The notes beneath the pieces are model-generated. The model ran no database searches, was not told where the DNA came from, and saw only the letters and a list, made by a program, of their open reading frames with translations. A program made the translations under genes and the position numbers. Positions 49,034-63,300 of a stretch of 64,000 nucleotides of DNA are shown here, piece by piece. How positions within the stretch are numbered: the stretch's first letter is position 1; each line of letters starts with the position of its first letter. The stretch is from Acheta domesticus (Eukaryota > Arthropoda > Insecta > Orthoptera > Gryllidae). Where the stretch lies: NCBI GenBank assembly GCA_031308135.1, contig JAHLJT010000631.1, positions 147,442,580-147,506,579 on the forward strand, in the 5' to 3' direction.

Positions 49034-52000
49034 AAGAAGTTGGCTATCGAACGCGATAACACTCGCATGCTGAGCAAGCGCTTTAGTAACGGAGCAACGC
49101 CTCCCATTTGCGGATTTTGTAGGTAATAGCCTTATATATCACAACATTTGTGTTCTATTTAGAAATATTCATAGTAATTTAAAGAAGTAGGGTATCCAAC
49201 GCGATAACACTCGCATGCTAGGCAAGCGCTTTACTAATGGATCTACGCCTCCCCTTTGAATATTTTGAAGGTATTAGCTTCATGTATCACAACATTTGTG
49301 TTCTATTAAGAGAAATTCATATAAATTTAAAGAAGTTGGGTATCGAAAGCGATAACACTCGCATGCTAAGCAAGCGCTTTACAAATGGAGCTACGTATCC
49401 CTTCGCGGATTTTAAAGGTATTTGCCTTATGTATCACAACATTAGTGTTCTATGTAGAAAAATTCTTATGAAATTAAAGATGTTGGATATGGAAAGCGAT
49501 AACACTCGCATGCTATGCAAGCTCTTTACTATTGGGGCTATGCTTCCCCTTTGCGAAATTTGAAGGTATTAGCCTTATTTATCACAACATTTGTGTTTAT
49601 TTAGAAAAGTTGATAGAAATTTAAAAAGACGGGTATCGAAAACGATTACACTCGCAAGCTAAGCAAGCGCTTTACTAATGGAGCTACGTGTCTGCTTTGC
49701 GGATTTTGAAGGTATTAGCCTTATATATCACAACATTCGTGTTCTATTTAAAAAAATCCATAGAAATTTAAAGAAGTTGGGTATCGAACACGATAACACT
49801 CGCATGCAAATCAAGCGCTTCTCTAATGGTGCTACGTCTCTCCTTCGCGGATTTTGAAGGTATTTGTCTGATGTATTACAACCTTTGTGTTAAATTTAAA
49901 AAAATCCATAGATATTTAAAGAAGTTCGGTTACGAACACCATAACACTCGCATGCTAAGCTAGCGCTTTACTAATGGGACTATGCTTCCCCTTTGCGAAC
50001 ATTGATGGTTTTAGCATTATATATCACAACATTTGTGTTCTATTAAGAAAAATTCACAGAAATTTAAAGAAGTGGAGAATCGAACGCAATAACATTTACA
50101 TGCTAAGCAAGCACTTTCCTAATGGAGCTACGCCTCTTCTTTCCGTATTTTGAAGGTATTAGCCTTATATATCACTACATTTTTTTTACTATTTAGAAAA
50201 ATTCATAGAAATTTAAAGAAGTTGGGTATCGAACGCGATAACACTCGCATGCTAAACTAGCCCTTTATTAATGGAGCTACGTCTCCCCTTTGCTGATTTT
50301 GAAGGTATTAGCCTTATATATACATTTGTGTTCTATTTAGAAAAGTTCATAGAAATTTATAAAAGATGTGTATCGAACGCGATAACATGCGCATGCTAAG
50401 CAAGCACTTTACTAATGGAAATATGCCTCCCCTTTGAGGATTTTTAAGGTATTAGCCTCATGTATCGCAACATTCGTGTTCTATTTAGAGAAATTCGAAG
50501 AAATGTAAAGAAGTTGGGTATCGAACGCGATAACACTCGCATGCTAAGCAAGCGCATTACTAATGGAGCTACGTGACTCCTTTGCGGATTTTTAAGTTAG
50601 TCGCCTAATATATCACAACACTTGTGTTCTATTTAGAAAAATCCATAGAAATTTAAAGAAGTTGGGTATCGAACGCGATAACACTCGCATGCTAAGCAAG
50701 CGCTTTACTAATGGAGCTATGCTTCCCCTTTGAGAACTTTGAAGGTAATAGCCTTATATATCACAACATTTGTGTTCTATTAAGAAAAATTTACAGAAAT
50801 TTAAAAAAGTGTAGCATCGAACGCGGTAACACTCGCATGCTAAACAAGCACTTCACTAATGGAGCTACGCCTCCCCTTTGCTGTTTTTGAAGGTAATAGC
50901 CTTATATATCACAACATTTGTGTTCTATTTAGAAAAATTAATAGGAATTTCAAAAAGTTGGGTATCGGACGCGATAACACTCGCATGCTAAGCATACGCT
51001 TTACTAATGGAGCTACGTCTCCCCGTTTGCAGATTTTAAAAGTAATAGCTTTATATATCAATACATTTGTCTTCTATTTGGAAAAATTCATAATAATTTA
51101 AAGAAGTCGGTTATTCAACGCGATAACACTGGCATGCTAAGCAAGCGCTTTACTAATGGAAAAAACGCCTACCCTTTGAGGATTTTTAAGGTATTAGCCT
51201 CATGTATCGCAACATTTGTGTTCTATTTTGAGAAATTCGAAGAAATTTAAAGAAGTAGGGTATCGAACGCGATAACACTCGCATGCTAAGCAAGCGCTTT
51301 ACGAATGGAGCTACGTGTCTCCTTTGCGGATTGTGAATATATTAGCCTTATATATCACAACATTTGTGTTCTATTTAGCAAAATTCAAAGAAATTTCAAA
51401 AAGTTGGGTATCAGACGCGATAACACTCGCATGCTAAGTATGCGCTTTACTAATGGAGCTACGTCTGCCCTTTTCCACATTTTAAATGTAATAGTTTAAA
51501 TATCACAACATTTGTGATCTTTTTGGAAAAATTAATAGAAATTTATAGAAGTTGGGTATCGAACGCGAAAACACTCTCATGCTAAGCTTGCGCTATACTA
51601 ATGGAGCTACGCGTTCTTTTTGCGGATTTTGAAGGTATTAGCCTTATATATCACAACATTTGTGTTCTATTTAGAAAAATCCATAGAAATTTTAAGAAGT
51701 TGGGTATCGATCGCGATAACACTTGCATGCTAAGCAAGCGCTTTGTTAATGGAGCTAACCCTCCCCTTTGCGGATTTTGAAGGTCTCAGCCTTATATATC
51801 ACAATATTTGTGTTTATTTAGAAAAGTTCATAGAAATTTAAAAAAAGATGGGTATCGAACGCGATAACACTCGCAAGCTAAGCAAGCGCTTTACTAATGG
51901 AGCTACGTGTCTCCTTTGCGGATTTTGAAGGTATTAGCCTTATATATCACAACATTCGTTTTCTATTTAAAAAAAATCCATAAAAATTTAAAGAAGTTGG

Positions 52001-55000
52001 GTATCGAACACGATAACACTCGCATGCAAATCGAGCGCTACACTAATGGTTCTACGTCTCTCCTTCGCGGATTTTGAAGGTATTTGCTTTATGTATCAAC
52101 CATTTGTGTTCTATTTAGAAAAATTAATAGACATTTAAAGAAGTTGGGTATCGAACGCGATAACACTCGCATGTTAAGCAAGCGCTTTACTAATGGAGCT
52201 ACGCCTCGCCTATGCGGTTTTTGTTGATATTAGCCTTAAATATTACAACATTTGTGTTTTATTTAGAAAAATTCATAGTAATTTAAAAAGTTGGGTATCG
52301 AACGCGATAACACTCGCATGCTAAGCAAGCGCTTTACTTATGGAGCTACGTGTCTCCTTTGCGAATTTGGAGGTATTAGCCTTATATATCACATCATTTG
52401 TGTTCTATTTAGAAAAATTCATAGAAAGTTAAAGAAGTTATGTATCGAACGCGATGACACTCACATACTAAGCTTTAGCGATGGAGCTACGTCTCTCCTT
52501 CACGGATTTTGAAGGTTTTAGCGTTATATATCATAACATTGGTGTTCTATTTAGAAAAATTCATAGAAATTTAAAGAAGTTGGCTATCGAACGGGATAAC
52601 ACTCGCAAGCTAAGCATGCGTTTCACTAATGGAGCTACGCCTTTCCTTTGCGGGTTTTGAAGGTATAACCCTTATATATCACAACTTTTGTGTTCTATTT
52701 AGAAAAATTCATAGAAATTTAAAGAAGTTAGTTATCGAACGCGATAACACTCGCATGCTAAGCAAGCGCCTTACTAATGGAAGTGCGTCTCACCTTTGCG
52801 GATTTTTAAGGTAATAGACTTATACATCACAACATTTTTGTTTTATTATGAAAATTTCTTAGAAATTTAAAGAAGTTGGGTATCGAAAGCCATAACACTC
52901 GCATGCTAACTAGCGCTTTACTAATGGAGCTACTCCTCCCCTTTTCGGATTTTAAAGGTATTAGCTTTATAAATCACAACATTTGTGTACTATTAAGAGA
53001 AATTCATAGAAATTTAATGAAGTTGCGTATCTAACGCGATAACACTGGCATGCTAAGCAAGCGCTTTTCTAATGGAGCTACGTCTCCCCCTGGCGGCTTT
53101 TGTAGGTATTAGCCTTAAATATCACAATATTTGTGTTCTATTTAGAAAAATTCATTATAAATTAAAGAAGTTGGGTATCCAACGCGATAACACTGACATG
53201 CTAAGCAAGCGCTGTACTAATAAGTCTACGCCTCCCCCTAGGGGCTTTTGTAGGTATTAGCCTTAAATATCACAACATTTGTGTTATTTTTAGAAAAATT
53301 CACAGAAATTTAATGAAGTGGGGCATCGAACGCGACAACACTCGCATGCTAAGCAAGCGCTTTACTAATAGAGATCCGCCTCGCCTTTGCGGATTTTGAA
53401 GGTATTAGACTTATATATCCCAACATTCGTGTTCTATTTGGAAAAAATCATAGAAATTTAAAGAAGTTGGGTATCGAACGCGATAACATTCGCATTCAAA
53501 GCAAGCGCTTTACTACTGGAGCTACGTGTCTCCTTTGCGGATTTTGAAGGTATTAGCCTTGAATATCACAACATTTGTGTTCTATTAAGAAAAATTCACA
53601 GAAATTTAAAGAAGTAGAGCATCGAACGCGATAACACTCGCATGCTAAGCAAGCGCTTTACTAATGGAGCTACGTGTCTCCTTTGCGGTTTTGGAGGGAT
53701 TAGCCTTATATATAACAATATTTGTGTTGTATTTAGAAAAATCCATAGTAATTTAAAGAAGTTGGGTATCGAACGCGATAACACTCGCATGCTAAGCAAG
53801 TGCTTTACTAATGGAGCTACGTGTTTCCTTATCGAATTATGAAGGTATTCGCCTTATATATCACAACATTTGTGTTCTATTTAGAAAAGTTCATAGACAT
53901 TTAAAAAAGATGGGTATCGAACGCGATAACACTCGCATAACACTACGCCTCCTCTTGGCGGATTTTGAAGGTATTAGCCTTATATATCACAATATTTGTG
54001 ATCTATTAAGAAAAATTCATAGAAATTTAAAAAAGATGGGTATCGAACGCGATAACACTCGCATGCGAAGCAAGCGCTATACTAATGGAGCCACGTGTCT
54101 TCTATGCGGATTCTGAAGTTATTAGCCTTATATATCACAACATTCGTGTTCTATTTAAAAAAATCCATAGAAATTTAAAGAAGTTGGGTATCAAACACGA
54201 TAACACTTCATTGCTAATGAAGCGCTTTTCAAATGGAGCTACGTCTCCCCTTCGCGGATTTTGAAGGTATTTGACTTATATATCAAAACCTTTGTGTTCT
54301 ATATAGAAAAATTATTAGAAATTTAAAGAAGTTGGTTATCGAACGCGATAACACTCGCATGCTAAGCAAGCGCTTTACTAATAGTGCTACGCCTCCCCTT
54401 TGCGCATTTTGTAGGTATTAGCCTTATTTATCACAACATTTATGTTCTATTTAGAAAAATTCATAGAAATTTATAGAAGTAAGGTATCGCACGCGATAAC
54501 ACTCGCATTCTAACCAAGCGCTTTACTAATGGAGCTACGTCTCCCCTTCGCCGATTTTGAAGGTATTTGCCTTATGTATTACAACCTTTGTGTTCTATTT
54601 AGAAAATTAATAGAAATTTAAAGAAGTTGGGTATCCAACGCGATAACTCTGGCATGCTAAGCAAGCGCTTTACTAATTGAGCTACGCCTCCCCTTTGCGG
54701 CTTTTGTAGGTATTTACCTTAAAAATCACAACATTTGTGTTCTATTTATAAAAATTTATAATAAATTAAAGAAGTTGGGTATCCAACGCGATAACACTGG
54801 CATGCTAAGCAAGCGCTTTACTAATGGAGCTGTGTTTCCCCTTTGCGAATTTTGAAGGTATTAGCCCTATATATTACAACATTTTTGTTCTATTAAAAAA
54901 ATTTCACAGAAATTTAAAGAAGTGGAGCATCGAACGCGATAACATTTGCATGCTAAGCAAGCGCTTTACTAATGGAGCTACGCCTCCCCTTTGAGGCTAT

Positions 55001-56354
55001 TGAAGGTATTAGCCTTATTTATCGCAACATTTGTGTTCTATATAAAGAAATTCGTAGAAATTTAAAAAAGTTGGGTATCGAACGCGATAACTCTCGCATG
55101 CTAAGCCTGCGTTTTACTATTGGGACAATGCTATCTCTTTGCGAACTTTGATGGTATTAGCCTTATATAACACAACATTTGTGATCTCTTCAGAAAAATT
55201 CATAGAAAGTTAAAGAAGTGGAGCATCGAACACGATAACATTTGCATGCTAAGTAAGCGCTTTACTAATGGAGCTACGTGTCTCCTTTGAGGATTTCAAA
55301 GGTATTAGCCTTATTTATCACAACATTTGTGTTCTATTTAGAAAAATTCATAGAAATTTATAGAAGTTGGGTATCGAACGCGATAACACTGGCATGCTAA
55401 GCAAGCGCTTTACTAATGGAGCTACGCCTCCCCTTTGCGGATTTTGTGGGTATTAGCCTTATATATCACAACTTTTGTGTTCTATTTGGAAATATTCACA
55501 GAAGTTTAAGGAAGTGGAGCATCGAACGCTATAACACTTGCATGCAATGCAAGCGCATTACTAATGGAGCTACGTCTCCCCTTCGCGGATTTTGAAGGTA
55601 TTTGCTTTATGTATCTCAACATTTGTGTTCTATTAAGAAAATTTCACTCAAATTTAAAGAAGTGGAGAATCGAACGCGATAACACTTGCATGCTAAGCAA
55701 GCGCTTTACTAATGGAGCTACGTCTCCCCTTCGCGGATTTTGAAGGTATTTGCCTTATGTATCACAACCTTTGTGTTCTATTCAGAAAAATTATTAGAAA
55801 TTTAAAGAAGTTGGTTATCGAACGCGATAACACTCGCATGCTAAGCAAGTGCTTTACTAATGGAGCTACGCCTCCCCTTTGCGGATTTTGTGGGTATTAG
55901 CCTTATATATCACAACTTTGGTGTTCTATTTGGAAATATTCACAGAAGTTTAAGGAAGTGGAGCATCGAACGCGATAACACTTGCATGCTAAGCAAGCGC
56001 TTTACTAATGGAGCTACGCCTCCCCTTTGCGAACTTTAAAGGTATTAGCTTTATATATCAGAACATTTGTGTTCTATTTAGAAAAATTTATAGAAAATTT
56101 AAAGAAGCTGGGTATCGAACGCGATAACACCCGCATGCTAAGCTAGCGCTTTATTAATGGAGCTACGTATCCCTTCGCGGATTTTGAAAGTATTTGCCTG
56201 ATGTATCACAACTCTTGTGTTCTATTTAGAAAAATTCATAGAAATTTCTAGAAGTTGGGTATCGATCGCGATTACACTCGCATGCTAAGCATGCGTTTTA
56301 CTAATGGGACTATGCTTCTCTTTGCGAACTTTGATGGTATTAGTCTTATATATA

Positions 56355-57270
56355 CGACGATATATATGACGATGACGACGGCGACGGAGACGACGAGGGT
56401 GGAGACGACGGCGGCGGAGGCGACGACATAGGCAGCGACTTTGAGGGACGCGCCCTTTCAAGAACACTTTCAGGTGAGGAAGGGGTTCCTTAGGTTGTTG
56501 CAGGTGAACTGTCGTAGTATAATCAATAAAGAAATAGAGTTTTGGAGTCTAGTTGATGCCTGCGATCCCGACATAGTGATAGTCACTGAGTCGTGGCTAA
56601 CTGAGGAAATTGTGTCCTCTGAAATTTTTCATTCCCATTACAAGATCCTTCGGAGGGATAGAATTAGCAGAGGGGGCGGCGTCTTTATTTGCGTCAAAGA
56701 GGACATTAATATTAGATTAGAGTGGGTCAGTAGAGAGTTTGAAATGATGGGAATAGAAATTATTACGTCAGGAACTGGTTTAGAAATTATTGCATGCTAT
56801 AGGCCTCCGAGCGATGGATATGACATTTTAGATAACATCATTCAGAGAACGGGAAACGAAAATGGCCATGCTATTGTTATTGGAGGCGACTTAAATATTC
56901 CGAGCGTAAACTGGGAGGGAACCGTTAGCGAAGGGAAAGTCCAAAATTTAGGAAACGGGCTAGTCTGGGAAGAGGGTTTTGTCCAGGTAGTTCGGACCGG
57001 GACGCGACAGGATGCGATTTTGGATGTCTACCTAATTAGGCCGAAAGAACTTTTCATACCTTGTGAAGTTGTTGAGGGTATTAGTGACCACAAAGCTGTT
57101 CTTCTTGACTTAGACGGAAATATTTCAAGGAAAGGCATTACAATAGGAACGAAAGTACGGCAATACAAGAAAGCAAATGTAAGCGGGCTTCAAGGCTTCT
57201 TTAGGGAACAATATGACCGCTCTCTAAGAACAGAGGGCGGTATGGAAGAAATATGGGACGTGTTTAAAGA
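56355..57270 (+). mobile_element. LINE endonuclease fragment in the satellite, copy 2
   Basis: Counterpart of 39961-40877 at offset 16394, 916 bp, with the same junctions on both sides. By eye the two differ by about five substitutions and one single-base indel, so they derive from one insertion duplicated with the surrounding array. The first about 80 bp are GAC/GGC-rich and could encode an acidic tract in a frame different from the endonuclease. Confidence 0.85.
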
Positions 57271-57331
57271 TTTGTGTTCCTATATGAAAAATTCACAGAA
57301 ATTTAAAGAAGTGGAGCATCGAACGCGATAA
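56441..57331 (+). CDS. Open APE-type endonuclease domain of a LINE, reading into satellite
   Basis: An uninterrupted 296-codon frame. Visible endonuclease motifs are QVNCRS (N, about residue 23), TESWL (E, about 51), SRGGGVFI (about 79-86), CYRPP (about 118), GGDLN (D and N, about 148-150), LDVYLI (about 195) and SDHKAV (about 219-224). All the expected catalytic residues appear present. In intact elements this domain nicks DNA to prime reverse transcription. The frame opens at a TTG with no convincing start, and its last about 20 codons (LCSYMKNSQKFKEVEHRTR) come from satellite sequence. It is a fragment with no RT. Expression is not supported; the open state probably reflects a recent insertion. 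Confidence 0.7.
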   Translation: MRDAPFQEHFQVRKGFLRLLQVNCRSIINKEIEFWSLVDACDPDIVIVTESWLTEEIVSSEIFHSHYKILRRDRISRGGGVFICVKEDINIRLEWVSREFEMMGIEIITSGTGLEIIACYRPPSDGYDILDNIIQRTGNENGHAIVIGGDLNIPSVNWEGTVSEGKVQNLGNGLVWEEGFVQVVRTGTRQDAILDVYLIRPKELFIPCEVVEGISDHKAVLLDLDGNISRKGITIGTKVRQYKKANVSGLQGFFREQYDRSLRTEGGMEEIWDVFKDLCSYMKNSQKFKEVEHRTR

Positions 57332-60300
57332 GACTCGCATGCTAAACAAGCACTTTACTAATGGAGCTACGCCTCTCCTTTGCTGCTTTTCAACCTATTA
57401 GCCTTATATATCACAACATTTGTGTTCTATTTAGAAAAATTTATTGTACTTTAAAGAAGTGTGGTATCGAAGGCCATAACTCTCGCATAGTAAGCTAGCG
57501 CTTTACTAATGGAGCTACGCGTTCCCTTTGATGATTTTGAAGGTATTAGCCTTATATATCACAACATTTGTGTTCTATTTAGAAAAGTTCATAGAAATTT
57601 AAAAAAGATGGGTATCGAACGCGATAACACTCGCATGCTAAGCAAGTGCTGTACTAATGCAGCTACGTGTCTCCTTTGCGGATTCTGAAGGTATTAGCCT
57701 TATATATCACAACATTCGTGTTCTATTTAAAAAAAACCATAGAAATTTAAAGAAGTTGGGTATCGAACACGATAACACTCGCATGCAAATCAAGCGCTTC
57801 ACTAATGAAGCTACGTCTCTCCTTCGCGGAATTTGAAGGTATTTGCCTTATGAATCTCAACTTGTGTGTTCTATTTAGAAAAATTAATAGAAATTTAATG
57901 AAGTTGGGTATCGAACGCGATAACACTCGCATGCTAAGCAAATGCTTTACTAATGAAGCTACGCCTTCCCTTGCGGTTTTTGTAGGTATTAGCCTTAAAT
58001 ATCAAACATTTGTGTTTTATTTAAAAAAATTCATAGTAATTTAAAGAAGTTGGGTAACCAACGCGATAACACTCGCATGCTAAGCAAGCGCATTACTAAT
58101 GGAGCTACGTGTCTCATTTGCGGATTTGGAAGTATTAGCCTTATATATCACAATTGTGTTCTATTTAGAAAAATCCATAGAAACTCAAAGAAGTTGGGTA
58201 TCGAACGCGATAACACTCGCATGGTAAGCAAGCGCTTTACAAATGGAGCTACGTGTCTCCTTTGCGAACATTGATGGTTTTAGCTTTATATATCACAACA
58301 TTTGTGTTCTATTAAGAAAAATTCACAGAAATTTAAAGAAGTAGAGCATCGAACGCGATAACATTTGCATGCTAAGCAAGCACTTTACTAATGGAGCTAC
58401 GCCTCCCCTTTGCGGTTTTTGTAGGTATTAGCCTTAAATATCAAAACATTTGTGTTTTATTTAGAAAAAATCATAGTAATTTAAAGAAGTTGGGTACATA
58501 TTGCGGTAACACACGCATGCTAACCAAGCGCATTACTATTGGAGCTACGTGTCTCCTTTCCGGATTTGGAGGTATTAGCCTTATGTATCGCCACATTTGT
58601 GTTCTATTAAGAGAAATACATAGAAATTAAAAGAAGTTAGGTATCGAACGCGATAACACTCGCATGCTAAGCAAGCGCTTTACTAATGGAGCTACGTGTC
58701 TCTTTTGCAGATTTGGAGGTATTAGCCTTATGTATCGCAACATTTGTGTTCTATTAAGAGAAATACATAGAAATTTAAAGAAGTTAAGTATCGAACGCGA
58801 TAACACTCGCATGCTAAGCAAGCGCATTACTAATGGAGCCACGCCTCCCCTTTCCGGAATTTGTAAGTATTAGCCTTATATATCACAACATTTGTTTTCT
58901 CTTTAGAAAAATCCATAGAAATTTAAAGAAGTTGGGTATCGAACGCAATAACACCTGCATGCTAAACAAGCGCTTTACTAATAGAGCTACGCATCCCTTC
59001 GCGGATTTTGAAGGTATTTGCCTTATGTATCATAACATTTGTGCTCTATTATAAAAATCCATAGAAATTTAAAGAAGCTGGGTATCGAACGCGATAACAC
59101 CCGCATGCTAAGCAAGCGCTTTACTAATGAAGCTACGTATCCCTTCGCGGATTTTGAAAGTATTTGCCTTATGTTTCACAACATTTGTGTTCTATTTAGA
59201 AAAATTCATAGAAATTTCTAGAAGTTGGGTATCGATCGCGATTACACTCGCATGCTAAGCAAGCGCTTTACTAATGGAGCTACGTCTCCCCTTGGCGGAT
59301 TTTGTAGGTATCAGCCTTATATATCACAACATTTGTGTTCTATTTAGAAAAGTTCATAGAAATTTAAAAAAGATTGGTATCGAACGCGATAACACTCGCA
59401 TGCTAAGCAAGCGTTTTACTAATGGAGCTACGTGTCTCCTTTGAGGATTTCGAAGTTATTAGCCTTATATATCACAACACTCATGTCCTATTTAAAAAAA
59501 TCCATAGAAATTTAAAGAAGTTGGGTATCGAACACGATAACACTCGCATGCTAATCAAGCGCTTTACTAATGGAGCTACGTCTATCCTTCGCGGATTTTG
59601 AAGGTAATAGACGTATATATCACAACATTTGTGTTCTATTTCGAAAAATTCATAGAAATTTATAGAAGTTGGGTATCGAACGCGATTACACTCGCATAAA
59701 TAGCAAGCGCTTTACTAATGGAGCTACGCGTTCCCTTTGCGGATTTTGAAGGTATTAGCCTTATATATCACAACATTTGTGTTCTATTTAGAAAAATCCA
59801 TAGAAATTTAAAGATGTTTGGTATCGAACGCGATAACACTGGCATGCTAAACAAGCGCTTTACTAATGGAGCTACGTGTCTCCTTTGCGGCTTTTTGAAG
59901 GTATTAGCCCTATATATCACAACATTTGTGATCTATTTAGAAAAATCCATAGAAATTTAAAGAAGTTGGGGATCGAACGCGATAACACCCGCATCCTAAG
60001 CAAGCGCTTTACTAATGGAGCTACGTATCCGATCGCGGATTTTGAAAGTATTTGCCTTATGTATCACAACATTTGTGTTCTATTTAGTAAAATTCAAAGA
60101 AATTTATAGAAGATGTGTACCGAACGCGATAAAACTCGCAATAAAAACAAGCGCTTTACTAATGGAGCTATGCTTTCACTTTGCGAACTTTGAAGGTATT
60201 ACCCTTATATATCACAACATTTGTGTTCTATTAGGAAAATTCTCAGAATTTTAAAGAAGTAGAGCATCGAACGCGATAATACTCGCATGCTAAGGAAGCG

Positions 60301-63300
60301 CTTTACTAATGGAGCTACGCCTCGCCTTTGCAAATTTTGAACGTATTAGACTTATTTATCACAACATTTGTGTTCTATTCAGAAAAATCCATAAAAATTT
60401 TAAGAATTTGGGTATCGAACGCGATAACACTCGCATGCTAACCAAGCGCTTTACTAATGGAGCTACGCCTCCCCTTTGCGGTTTTTGTATATATTAGCCT
60501 TAAATATCACAACATTTGTGTTTTATTTAAAAAAATTCATAGTAATTTAAAGAAGTTGGGTAACCAACGCGATAACACTCGCATGCTAAGCAAGCGCATT
60601 ACTAATGGAGCTACGTGTCTCATTTGCGAATTTGGAGGTATTAGCCTTATATGTAACAACATTTGTGTTCTATTTAGAAAAATCCATAGAAACTCAAAGA
60701 AGTTGGGTATCGAACGCGATAACACTCGCATGGTAAGCAAGCGCTTTACAAATGGAGCTACGTGCCTCCTTTGCGAATTTGGAGGTATTAGCCTTATATG
60801 TAACAACATTTGTGTTCTATTTAGAAAAATCCATAGAAATTTAAAGAAGTTAGGTATCGAACGCGATAACACTCGCATGCTAAGCAAGCGCTTTACTATT
60901 GAGACTATGCTTCCCTTTTGCGAACATTGATGGTTTTAGCTTTATATATCACAACATTTGTGTTCTATTAAGAAAAATTCACAGAAATTTAAAGAAGTGG
61001 AGCATTGAACGCGATAACAATTGCATGCTAAGCAAGCACTTTACTAATGGAGCTACGCCTCCCCTTTGCGGTTTTTGTAGGTATTAGCCTTAAATATCAC
61101 AACATTTGTGTTTTATTTAGAAAAATTCATAGTAATTTAAAGAAGTTGGATATATAATGCGATAACACACGCATGCTAACCAAGCGCATTACTATTGGAG
61201 CTACGTGTCTCCTTTCCGGATTTGGAGGTATTAGCCTCATAAATACTACAACATTTGTGTTCTATTGAGAAAAATCCATAGGAATGTAAAGAAGTTGGGT
61301 ATCGAACGCGATAACACTCGCATGGTAAGCAAGCGCTTTACTAATGGAGCTACGTGTCTCCTTTGCGGATTTGGAGGTTTTAGCCTTATGTATCGCAACA
61401 TTTGTGTTCTATTTAGAAAAATTCATAGAAATTTATAGAAGTTGGATAACGAACGCGATATCACACGCATGCTAAGAATGCGCTTTGCGAATGGAGCTGT
61501 GCTTCCCCTTTGCGAAATTTAAAGGTATTAGCCTTATATACGACAACATTTGTGTTCTTTTTAGAAAAATTCACAGAAATTTAATGACGTGGGGCATCGA
61601 ACGCGACAACACTCGCATGCTAAGCAAGCGCTTTACTAATGGAGCCACGCCTCGCCTTTGCGGATTTTGAAGGTATTAGACTTATATATCACAACCTTTG
61701 TGTTCTATTTAGAAAAATTAATAGAAATTTAAAGAAGTTGGGTATCGAACGCGATAACACTCGCATGCTAAGCAAGCGCATTACTAATGGAGCTACGCCT
61801 CCCATTTGCGATTTTTGTAGGTATTAGCCTTAAATATCTTAACATTTGTGTTTTATTTAGAAAAATTCATTGTAATTTAAAAAAGTTGGGTATCCAACGC
61901 GATAACACTCGCATGCTAAGCAGGCGCATTACTAATGGAACTACGTGTCTCCTTTGCGGATTTGGAGGTATTAGCCTTATATATTACAACATTTGTGTTC
62001 TATTTAGAAAAATTCATATACATTTAAAGAAGTTGGATATCGAAAGCGATAACACTCGCATGCTCAGCAAGCTCTTTACGAATGGGGCTACGCTTCCCCT
62101 TTGCGAAATATGAATGTATTAGCCTTATATATCACAACATTTGTGTTCTATTAAGAAAAATTCACAGATATTTAAAGAAGTGGAGTTTCGAACGCGATAA
62201 CACTCGCATGCTAAACAAGCACTTTACTAATGGAGCTATGTCTCCCCTTCTCGGATATTGAAGGTATTTGCCTTATGTATCACAACCTTTGTGTTCTATT
62301 TAGTAAAAATATTAGAAATTTAAAGAAGTTGGCTATCGAACGCGATAACACTCGCATGCTGAGCAAGCGCTTTAGTAACGGAGCAACGCCTCCCATTTGC
62401 GGATTTTGTAGGTAATAGCCTTATATATCACAACATTTGTGTTCTATTTAGAAATATTCATAGTAATTTAAAGAAGTACGGTATCCAACGCGATAACACT
62501 CGCATGCTAGGCAAGCGCTTTACTAATGGATCTACGCCTCCCCTTTGAATATTTTGAAGGTATTAGCTTCATGTATCACAACATTTGTGTTCTATTAAGA
62601 GAAATTCATATAAATTTAAAGAAGTTGGGTATCGAAAGCGATAACACTCGCATGCTAAGCAAGCGCTTTACAAATGGAGCTACGTATCCCTTCGCGGATT
62701 TTAAAGGTATTTGCCTTATGTATCACAACATTAGTGTTCTATGTAGAAAAATTCTTATGAAATTAAAGATGTTGGATATGGAAAGCGATAACACTCGCAT
62801 GCTATGCAAGCTCTTGGGGCTATGCTTCCCCTTTGCGAAATTTGAAGGTATTAGCCTTATTTATCACAACATTTGTGTTTAGTTAGAAAAGTTGATAGAA
62901 ATTTAAAAAAGACGGGTATCGAAAACGATTACACTCGCAAGCTAAGCAAGCGCTTTACTAATGGAGCTACGTGTCTCCTTTGCGGATTTTGAAGGTATTA
63001 GCCTTATATATCACAACATTCGTGTTCTATTTAAAAAAATCCATAGAAATTTAAAGAAGTTGGGTATCGAACACGATAACACTCGCAGGCAAATCAAGCG
63101 CTTCTCTAATGGTGCTACGTCTCTCCTTCGCGGATTTAGAAGGTATTTGTCTGATGTATTACAACCTTTGTGTTAAATTTAAAAAAATCCATAGATATTT
63201 AAAGAAGTTCGGTTACGAACACCATAACACTCGCATGCTAAGCTAGCGCTTTACTAATGGGACTATGCTTCCCCTTTGCGAACATTGATGGTTTTAGCAT

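Larger units (their letters stand above)
36942..50718. repeat. Large duplicated satellite block, copy 1
   Basis: Starting at AACACTGGCATGC (36942 and 53041), units, variants and the LINE insertion run in the same order in both regions. Offsets are 16099 bp up to about 38.8 kb, about 16394 bp from 39.3 kb, 16391 bp at 42.8 kb, and about 13289 bp after the 3.1-kb tandem duplication here. Small indels bring the offset to about 13282 bp at the window end. Copy 2 carries two extra units at about 54.96-55.25 kb. The copies differ by only scattered substitutions. The right end is open because copy 2 runs off the window. Confidence 0.85.
40878..56354 (-). repeat. 148-bp tRNA-Ala-derived satellite, block 3
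   Basis: About 104 units in the same orientation between the two LINE fragments. It contains most of copy 1 of the large duplication, the 3.1-kb tandem duplication (42828-49033), and a stretch at about 50720-53040 not seen in the other copy within this window. Many units are 147 bp, which lets open frames of up to 157 codons run through consecutive units on the plus strand; these are repeat by-products. Confidence 0.92.

Noticed and set aside
8826..63176. Dozens of plus-strand open frames (60-157 codons) with repeated MELRLPFADFEG...RKIHRNLKKLGIERDNTRML-type peptides
   Set aside because: They are translations of the satellite. They stay open over several units only where units are 147 bp, change frame at 148-bp units, and begin in the complement of the tRNA-like D arm. 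There is no conserved full-length frame and no sign of selection on the peptide.
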